Positions 58,717-64,000 of a stretch of 64,000 bases of DNA are shown piece by piece. The DNA is from Neorhizobium sp. NCHU2750 (GTDB taxonomy: Bacteria; Pseudomonadota; Alphaproteobacteria; Rhizobiales; Rhizobiaceae), in contig NZ_CP030827.1 in the NCBI RefSeq assembly GCF_003597675.1, positions 1,426,001 to 1,490,000 on the forward strand. Reading direction: 5' to 3'. The notes beneath the pieces are model-generated. The model saw only the letters and a list, made by a program, of their open reading frames with translations. It searched no databases and was not told the origin of the DNA. The position numbers and the translations under genes are program-made. The first letter of the stretch is position 1; every line of letters begins with the position of its first letter.

Positions 58717-59982
58717 ATGCAGTGGTTTAATCTCGGTCTCTTCCTGATCGAGGCAGTCGTCTATTTCTCCGTGATGACGCTGTTTCTGCATTTCCGCCGC
58801 CCGCTCGGCCTGGGTGTCTTCCTTGCCGCACTCGGCGTCATGCATTTCATGGAGACCTATCTCGCGGCGGTCTTTTATGTCGAGCTTCCCTTCGGCACGG
58901 TATCGCCCGGATCCTCGGTCTTCTTTGCCGGCAAGCTGATGATGATCCTGCTTCTCTACATCAAGGAGGATGCAGCCACCGTCCGCCAGCCGATATACGG
59001 CCTCTTCCTCGGCAATCTCTTGACTGTCGGGCTGGCGCAGATCCTTCAGGCCCATGCATCCGTCACCCTGCCGGGCGGCCGGATGGCTGACATGCCGTTT
59101 CTCGGCGAGATGGGCTGGCTGATGGTCTGGGGCACCTCGATCCTCTATCTGGATTCGATCGGCATCATCCTGTTCTACGAACGGCTGGGACGCATGCTGG
59201 AGCGCCACAACGTCCTGCGCTTTGCCATCAGCGGCGCCGTGTTGCTGACCTTCGATCAGCTCGCCTTCTATCTCGTTTTGCATACGCTCTTCGACGCGCC
59301 GCTCTCCGTGCTTTTCGGCGGCTGGTACGCCAAGATGCTGTCGGTCGGCATCTATTCGCTTCTCTATGCCGTCTATCTGAGGCTCGATCAGAACGACCGA
59401 TGGAGCACATCGTCCCGCCAGATCACCGATATCTTCCACGACCTGACGTTTCGCGAACGCTATCAGGCGCTTCTGGCACGGGCAGGCGTCGATGGTCTGA
59501 CCGGCGTATTCGACCGGGGACGCTACGAGGTCGACGGGCCCCAGTTGCTGAGCGAGAGCATGGCGGGTGGCCGGCCGCTCAGCCTGGTGATGATCGACGC
59601 CGACCGCTTCAAGGAGGTCAACGACCTCTACGGCCATCAGCGCGGCGATACGGTGCTGAAACAGCTTGCCGCCTGCCTGACGGGCCATCTGCGCCCCGGA
59701 GACCATCTTTCGCGCTTCGGCGGTGAGGAATTCGTTCTCCTCCTCCCGGGCACCGATCACGGTATGGCGCTTCGTTTCGCTGAAGACTTGAGGCTCGATA
59801 TCAGCCGGGTCATCAGCCGTCCCGATGGTGCAGGCCTCACCGTTTCAGTCGGCGTTGCTACAGCGCCCGACGATGGCAGGGCGCTCGATCTTCTTCTCGG
59901 GCGGGCGGACGAACGGCTCTACCAGGCAAAAAACAGCGGCCGTGACAATGTCCACGGCCGCTTCGGAAGAGTGATGCCCTGA
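58717..59982 (+). CDS. Membrane diguanylate cyclase
   Basis: 421 residues. An N-terminal module of about six to seven membrane spans (1-225) has no recognised sensor family. The GGDEF domain (about 245-415) has the active motif GGEEF (335-339) and an inhibitory I-site RPGD (326-329) exactly five residues upstream, so product feedback is expected. MIDADRFKEVNDLYGH is intact. It follows the Amt-PAS-GGDEF-EAL gene by 73 bp on the same strand, with GAAGGAGGTG as SD. Confidence 0.93.
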   Translation: MQWFNLGLFLIEAVVYFSVMTLFLHFRRPLGLGVFLAALGVMHFMETYLAAVFYVELPFGTVSPGSSVFFAGKLMMILLLYIKEDAATVRQPIYGLFLGNLLTVGLAQILQAHASVTLPGGRMADMPFLGEMGWLMVWGTSILYLDSIGIILFYERLGRMLERHNVLRFAISGAVLLTFDQLAFYLVLHTLFDAPLSVLFGGWYAKMLSVGIYSLLYAVYLRLDQNDRWSTSSRQITDIFHDLTFRERYQALLARAGVDGLTGVFDRGRYEVDGPQLLSESMAGGRPLSLVMIDADRFKEVNDLYGHQRGDTVLKQLAACLTGHLRPGDHLSRFGGEEFVLLLPGTDHGMALRFAEDLRLDISRVISRPDGAGLTVSVGVATAPDDGRALDLLLGRADERLYQAKNSGRDNVHGRFGRVMP

Positions 59983-59983
59983 G

Positions 59984-60028
59984 CGGGCCTGCTTGAACGG
60001 GCCTGCCTTGAACGGGGCCTGTCTTGTG
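59984..60028. repeat. Three imperfect 14-16-bp tandem repeats after the diguanylate cyclase gene
   Basis: CGGGCCTGCTTGAA, CGGGCCTGCCTTGAA and CGGGGCCTGTCTTGTG follow each other directly behind the stop codon and reach the 3' end of the convergent azoR gene. Confidence 0.75.
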
Positions 60029-60034
60029 TCGCGA

Positions 60035-60652
60035 TCAGGCGGCGAGCGCGAGCTGCTGCGTGCGTTCCTTGGCAGAGGCGATCGCCTTGTCGAAGGCTTC
60101 CGGGCCGAAGGCCGTGCCTTCGACATAGATGACCTCGACGTCGGTCATGCCCATGAAGGCCAGAACCGTCTTGAGGTAGGGGATGGCGTGGTTCATCACC
60201 ATGGCCGGGCCTTCGGAATAGATGCCGGCAGCCGAAAGCACGATGTAGACCTTCTTGCCGGTGGCAAGACCCTGCGGGCCTTCTGCGGTGTAGCGGAAGG
60301 TCATGCCGGCGCGGGCGACATTGTCGATCCAGCTCTTCAGCGTCGAATAGATGTTGAAGTTGATGAGGCCCGTTGCCAGCACCACGGTGTCGGCGGCAAG
60401 CAGTTCGGCAACCAGCTTGTCGGAGGTCGCGGCAGCAGCAGCCTCATCGGCATTGCGGGCTTCGGCCGGCTTGCGGATCGCCGATGTGGTCACGGTGTCG
60501 AGATGCGGGATCGGGTTCTTGCCGAGATCATGCGTGACGACGGTAGCATCCGGCGTCTTCGCCTTCAGCTTATCGACGAATTCGTTGGCGATCTTGGTGG
60601 AAAGCGATTCATCGCCGCGCGGGCTGGAGGTCACGAGAAGGATGGAGGACAT
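60035..60652 (-). CDS. azoR: FMN-dependent NADH-azoreductase
   Basis: Flavodoxin-fold quinone/azo-dye reductase of 205 residues. ILLVTSSPRGDESLS is the FMN phosphate loop; INFNIYSTLKSWIDNVARAGMTFRYT and VYIVLSAAGIYSEGP are AzoR features. Divergent from a LysR regulator over a 153-bp gap with an inverted repeat, so it is probably induced through that regulator by quinones or similar compounds. Confidence 0.93.
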   Translation of the reverse strand: MSSILLVTSSPRGDESLSTKIANEFVDKLKAKTPDATVVTHDLGKNPIPHLDTVTTSAIRKPAEARNADEAAAAATSDKLVAELLAADTVVLATGLINFNIYSTLKSWIDNVARAGMTFRYTAEGPQGLATGKKVYIVLSAAGIYSEGPAMVMNHAIPYLKTVLAFMGMTDVEVIYVEGTAFGPEAFDKAIASAKERTQQLALAA

Positions 60653-60781
60653 GGTGCCAATTCCTTGATAATTATTGCGATCGATCGAGCCGGAGGTTTT
60701 TGGGTGCGACCGGATGGCTCGTGTGACACCAGAAATAGCGATGGACGGACATTGATTAAACGCAGATAATGTCGAAGCTTT

Positions 60782-60800
60782 CTATCGAATAATTGGATAG
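60782..60800. promoter_or_regulatory. Operator-like inverted repeat at the LysR start
   Basis: CTATC-G-AAT-A-ATT-G-GATAG pairs at eight of nine positions and ends five bases before the LysR start codon. It fits a LysR-type T-N11-A palindrome used for autoregulation and control of azoR. Confidence 0.65.
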
Positions 60801-60805
60801 CGGAT

Positions 60806-61777
60806 ATGGATGCCAACCCCACACTCGATCAGCTGCAGGTTTTCATTGTCGTGGCGGAAACAGGAAGCTTTTCCGCCGCCGCCCGCGCGCTCAATCGCGC
60901 CCAATCGGTGGTCAGTTACACGATCGGCAATCTCGAGGCGCAACTGGAAGTGCAGCTTTTCGAGCGCAGTGGCGCGCGCCAGCCGAAACTGACGGACGCG
61001 GGCAGGGCGATGCTGGTCGATGCCCGCCGCATCGTCGCCGATCTTCAGGTGATGCGCTCCCGTGCCAAGACCATCAAGCGCGGCCTGGAGACGGAACTGT
61101 CGCTCGCCATCAGCGTCATGGTGCCGACCGACGCGCTCGTCGCCGAACTCAGTGAGTTCCGCCGCGAGTTTCCAAGCGTGGCGCTCAATCTCAATGTTGG
61201 CGAACTCGGCCGGGTGATGGATCTCGTCGTCAGCGGCAAGGCGGATATCGCCATTGGCGGGGCGCTGCTGAAGCAGGATGATTCCATCGTCGCAGACAGG
61301 ATCGGCCATGCCTTCATGCTTCCGGTCGCCGCCCCGGATCATCCACTCGCACAAATGGGCCGGCCGCTGACGCTTGCCGACGTGCGCGAGGAAACCCAGC
61401 TCGTCGTGACCGACTCGTCCGGAATGACCTCCGGGCGCGATTTCAATGTCCTGTCTTTCAAGATCTGGCGGGTCAGCGACGTCGCGACCAAGCACCATCT
61501 GGTCAAGGGTGGGCTCGGATGGGGTGGCCTGCCTGCCTCGCTGGTGCGCGACGACGTGCGTGACGGCAATCTCGTCGTGCTGGAACTCGATGCTTACGAA
61601 CAGGGCGAATACCCGCTCTATGCGCTGCGCCGTGCCGCCAATCCGCCGGGGCCTGCAGGCCAGTGGCTGATCGAGAGCTTTGCCCGGCGCCTGTCGACCT
61701 GCCCGAGCAAGGCGCATTTCGACGCGACACTGAAGGTTGACGGCGAAAGACAGGCCTATCCGCAGGCCGCCGAATAG
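60806..61777 (+). CDS. LysR-family transcriptional regulator
   Basis: 323 residues. LDQLQVFIVVAETGSFSAAARALNRAQSVVSYTIGNLEAQLEVQLFERS is the winged HTH and dimer linker (quoted here as LDQLQVFIVVAETGSFSAA and following). The effector domain starts near residue 90. Divergent from azoR, suggesting an azoR regulator similar in layout to known quinone-responsive LysR/azoreductase pairs. No good SD ahead of the ATG because the operator occupies that position. Confidence 0.92.
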   Translation: MDANPTLDQLQVFIVVAETGSFSAAARALNRAQSVVSYTIGNLEAQLEVQLFERSGARQPKLTDAGRAMLVDARRIVADLQVMRSRAKTIKRGLETELSLAISVMVPTDALVAELSEFRREFPSVALNLNVGELGRVMDLVVSGKADIAIGGALLKQDDSIVADRIGHAFMLPVAAPDHPLAQMGRPLTLADVREETQLVVTDSSGMTSGRDFNVLSFKIWRVSDVATKHHLVKGGLGWGGLPASLVRDDVRDGNLVVLELDAYEQGEYPLYALRRAANPPGPAGQWLIESFARRLSTCPSKAHFDATLKVDGERQAYPQAAE

Positions 61778-61990
61778 AGGTCGCTGCAATCTGGTCGGGT
61801 GAGGCCTGATTGACCTGCGGAGGCCGATCTTGCTATAGGATCGTCACGGTCAGCAGTACACCGAGGCGTCACCGTCCCTTCCGGGAAGCTAAACCTGCGC
61901 ATTTGAAGAGATCAGCACTTATCCCGTGCCGACGTCGACAAGACGGTGACCAGCGACAATCCAAAATGATCGGCGCATCGAGGATAAGCC

Positions 61991-62656
61991 ATGACCAGAA
62001 CCATCTTTCCGATGGCCGTTGCCGACATGTCGGCTTTCGCCAGATCCCTGCGCCAGCAGATCGCCACGCTTGATCACAAGCCGAGCCATCTCGAAATGCT
62101 GAACCTCCTCAGCCGTGCCGGGGGCTTCCGCAATTACCAGCATTTTCGCGCCGAAGCCGAGGCGACCGGGCCTGTCGGCACGCCTGAAGCCGTCGCGGAT
62201 CGCCTGCCGCCATTGCCGGATATGCCGGCAGATATGCAGCCCGACATGCAGCCGGACGAAAAGCGCGTGATGCATACGCTACGCGTCTTCGACCGCGCCG
62301 GCCGGATCACCCGCTGGCCGGGAAAACGCTCCCAGCAGCAATTATGCATGTGGTACCTGTGGTCGAAGATCCCACGCGGGCGCTCTTTCTCCGAAAGGGA
62401 GATCGGCGACTTCCTCAATACCCTGCATCTCTTCGGTGACCCGGCACTGCTGCGCCGCGATCTCTTCGATCTCGGCCTCGTGACCCGCAACCGCGACGGC
62501 AGCAATTATCGCCGTGTCGAGCGCAGGCCGCCGCCGGAACTCGGCCTTCTCACGCGCCGGATCGGCACGGAGCCGCAACGTGCCCCGGGTGTCGGAACCG
62601 CGCGGGTAAGTGGCCGCAGGCAAACGGCTGTGATCGTCACCGGCAATCCGGCCTGA
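61991..62656 (+). CDS. DUF2087 domain protein
   Basis: 221 residues. The N-terminal part (MAVADMSAFARSLRQQI...HLEMLNLLSRAGGFRNYQHF) resembles the region found before DUF2087 in soil alphaproteobacteria. The C-terminal DUF2087 reads RVFDRAGRITRWPGKRSQQQ, GRSFSEREIGDFLNTLHLFGDPALLRRDLFDLGLVTRNRDGSNY (in pieces), which looks like a winged-helix DNA-binding fold. A regulatory role is possible. Stand-alone gene. Confidence 0.8.
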   Translation: MTRTIFPMAVADMSAFARSLRQQIATLDHKPSHLEMLNLLSRAGGFRNYQHFRAEAEATGPVGTPEAVADRLPPLPDMPADMQPDMQPDEKRVMHTLRVFDRAGRITRWPGKRSQQQLCMWYLWSKIPRGRSFSEREIGDFLNTLHLFGDPALLRRDLFDLGLVTRNRDGSNYRRVERRPPPELGLLTRRIGTEPQRAPGVGTARVSGRRQTAVIVTGNPA

Positions 62657-62701
62657 CGGCCCGAAAACCGCTCGGCAGGCCTCGTCGGCAAACGAGGTCT
62701 G

Positions 62702-63538
62702 CTACAGCGTCACCGTACCGGATATGCATGTGGCAACCTCACCGCCGACCCAGATGTCGCCGCCGACCTTGTCGACATGCACCCGTCCGGCGCGGCCGAG
62801 CACGGTGCCCTGTGCGGCGACATAGCTTTCCGGCGCGATGCCTGAACCGATCAGCCATTGGGCAAGACCGGCATTGAGGCTGCCCGTCACCGGGTCCTCG
62901 GTGCCGCGATTGCTGAAGGCGCGCACTTCGAACAGCGCCTCGTCGCCATCGGCCTCCGGACTGAACCGCCCGGCAATGCCGACACGCGTGCCGGCGAGAA
63001 TGCTGAAATCGGGGCGGACCGCCAGCACATAGGCGCGCGACGGCAACAGAACGCCGATCCAGTCCGGTCCGTTGTCGATCCAGTTGGCATCCTCGATCGT
63101 GGTCCGCGCCACGCCGAGGCCGGCTGCGATCTTCTCGACCAGCGCTTCCTCCACCGCGCCGCTGCGCCGCAAGGGAGGGGCGGCAAAGGCAAGCCTTTGG
63201 CCGTCGCGGCGGATGCGCACCAGCCCGGCACCGCATTCCTGCACGACTTCGCCCTCGGGCGGATTTTCGGCCTGGCTCAGCCAGACATGCGCGCTGCCGA
63301 GTGTCGGATGGCCGGCAAAGGGCAGTTCCTGGATGGGGGTGAAGATGCGCACCCGGTAATGCGCCTCGGGCACCGTCGGCTTCAAAAGAAAGGTCGTCTC
63401 GCTGAGATTGGTCCAGTTGGCGAAGGCCTGCATCTCGGCATCCGTCAATTGATCCGCACCGACGACGACCGCAAGCGGATTACCGCGCATCGGCTGGCTG
63501 GAAAAGACGTCGACCTGCTGGAAGGAAAATGTGGGCAT
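62702..63538 (-). CDS. PhzF-family isomerase-like protein
   Basis: 278 residues from the ATG ending at 63538 (MPTFSFQQVDVFSSQP); an extra in-frame ATG three codons earlier is possible. NPLAVV and the catalytic glutamate in NLSETTFLL are in place, FAGHPTLGSAHVW and DPVTGSLNAGLAQWL are the two half-domain signatures of the diaminopimelate-epimerase fold. Phenazine genes are absent, so it is a general PhzF paralogue with unknown substrate. Confidence 0.9.
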   Translation of the reverse strand: MPTFSFQQVDVFSSQPMRGNPLAVVVGADQLTDAEMQAFANWTNLSETTFLLKPTVPEAHYRVRIFTPIQELPFAGHPTLGSAHVWLSQAENPPEGEVVQECGAGLVRIRRDGQRLAFAAPPLRRSGAVEEALVEKIAAGLGVARTTIEDANWIDNGPDWIGVLLPSRAYVLAVRPDFSILAGTRVGIAGRFSPEADGDEALFEVRAFSNRGTEDPVTGSLNAGLAQWLIGSGIAPESYVAAQGTVLGRAGRVHVDKVGGDIWVGGEVATCISGTVTL

Positions 63539-63618
63539 GGGGATCACTGTATCTCGTTGACTCTTGAAAACGGCAGCGTCGCTGCTGCCGTCCGATACTG
63601 CAATTGGCCGAGATCAAC

Positions 63619-63999
63619 TCACAGCGTCAGCCGGAAGTTCGAAAAACCGTTCTCGCCGTCGCCAGCATAGTCGATTTTCGCCCCCTTGATCTCGCTGGCG
63701 AAGTGGCGGCCTATCGGCCCGCTTTCGAACAGCGCGGTCGTGCCGGGCAGTGGCTTGAACGACCAGTTGCCATCCGCCGATGGATTGATCGTGCCCTGGT
63801 CGACGATATAGCGCACGATCACGTCGCGATTGGTGTCGGGAGCGGCAAAGATCAGCTTGTCGCCGGCGATCTCCGGAAACTTGCCGCCGCCGCCGGCCCG
63901 GTAATTGTTCGTCGCGACGACGAATTTCTGTTCGAGATCAATCGGTTTCCCGTCGAACTTGAGATCGAGGATGCGGTTGGCGTCGGCATTGATGAGCTT
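63619..63999 (-). CDS. 2',3'-cyclic-nucleotide 2'-phosphodiesterase/5'-nucleotidase, C-terminal end (start outside window)
   Basis: The last 126 residues of a protein that runs in from the right edge (KLINADANRILDLKFDGKP...). KFVVATNNYRAGGGGKFPE and the end GFSNFRLTL are typical of the C-terminal substrate-binding domain of periplasmic CpdB. The metal-binding phosphoesterase domain lies outside. An internal ATG at 63822 is not the start. Confidence 0.85.
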   Translation of the reverse strand, partial: KLINADANRILDLKFDGKPIDLEQKFVVATNNYRAGGGGKFPEIAGDKLIFAAPDTNRDVIVRYIVDQGTINPSADGNWSFKPLPGTTALFESGPIGRHFASEIKGAKIDYAGDGENGFSNFRLTL

Positions 64000-64000
64000 G

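Overview
The window is a chromosomal segment of an alphaproteobacterium, most likely a member of the Rhizobiaceae (Rhizobium/Agrobacterium/Sinorhizobium relatives). Evidence for this is the high-GC coding style, the fusA-tuf-S10-spc-alpha gene order without rpsD or rpmJ, the short-lid adenylate kinase, an adenosylcobalamin-dependent ribonucleotide reductase, a RopB/Omp25-like outer-membrane protein, DUF882/DUF1883/DUF3597 proteins typical of the group, and intergenic palindromic mosaic repeats of the RIME kind. Genus cannot be decided from the sequence alone.

Layout. 1-17,236: end of the str operon (fusA 3' part, tuf) followed by the full S10, spc and alpha ribosomal-protein clusters with secY, adk and rpoA, all on the + strand. 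Strong hairpins cut this cluster into transcriptional segments (after tuf, between rpsQ and rplN, between rplR and rpsE, between rplO and secY, before rpsM, after rplQ). 17,237-31,700: housekeeping and envelope genes: DoxX, MsrPQ methionine-sulfoxide repair, IlvD, bestrophin-like channel, Deg-type protease overlapping RarA, a PanE-like reductase, an acyltransferase and a RopB-like porin. 31,700-36,300: repeat-rich stretch with a DUF882 peptidase-like protein, glycerol dehydrogenase and an AT-richer, probably acquired Clp-fold serine protease (SDH family) wedged directly behind the terminator of nrdJ.

36,300-48,120: NrdJ with a paired NrdR-box promoter, a serralysin-like RTX metalloprotease, a three-hairpin RIME-like repeat, Gpt, an MFS exporter/LysR pair, and a GlcG-like/SDR pair divergent from a TetR regulator with a clear palindromic operator. 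48,150-64,000: universal stress protein, CinA-type protein, WrbA, an orphan Imm11-like gene abutting the 3' end of tRNA-Leu(UAA), an esterase, IlvA, HlyU-like protein, two neighbouring c-di-GMP genes (an ammonium-transporter-like sensor fused to PAS-GGDEF-EAL, and a membrane GGDEF cyclase with an I-site), AzoR with its LysR regulator, a DUF2087 protein, a PhzF-like protein and the C-terminus of a CpdB-like periplasmic nucleotidase.

The most interesting items are the Amt-PAS-GGDEF-EAL fusion next to a second cyclase, the acquired SDH-family protease whose ribosome-binding site sits against the nrdJ terminator, an SDR-fold protein that has lost the catalytic Tyr/Lys pair and is translationally coupled to a GlcG-like protein, an orphan + strand terminator suggesting a small RNA, and the palindromic repeat families. 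No CRISPR array, insertion sequence, prophage or complete known defence system was seen.
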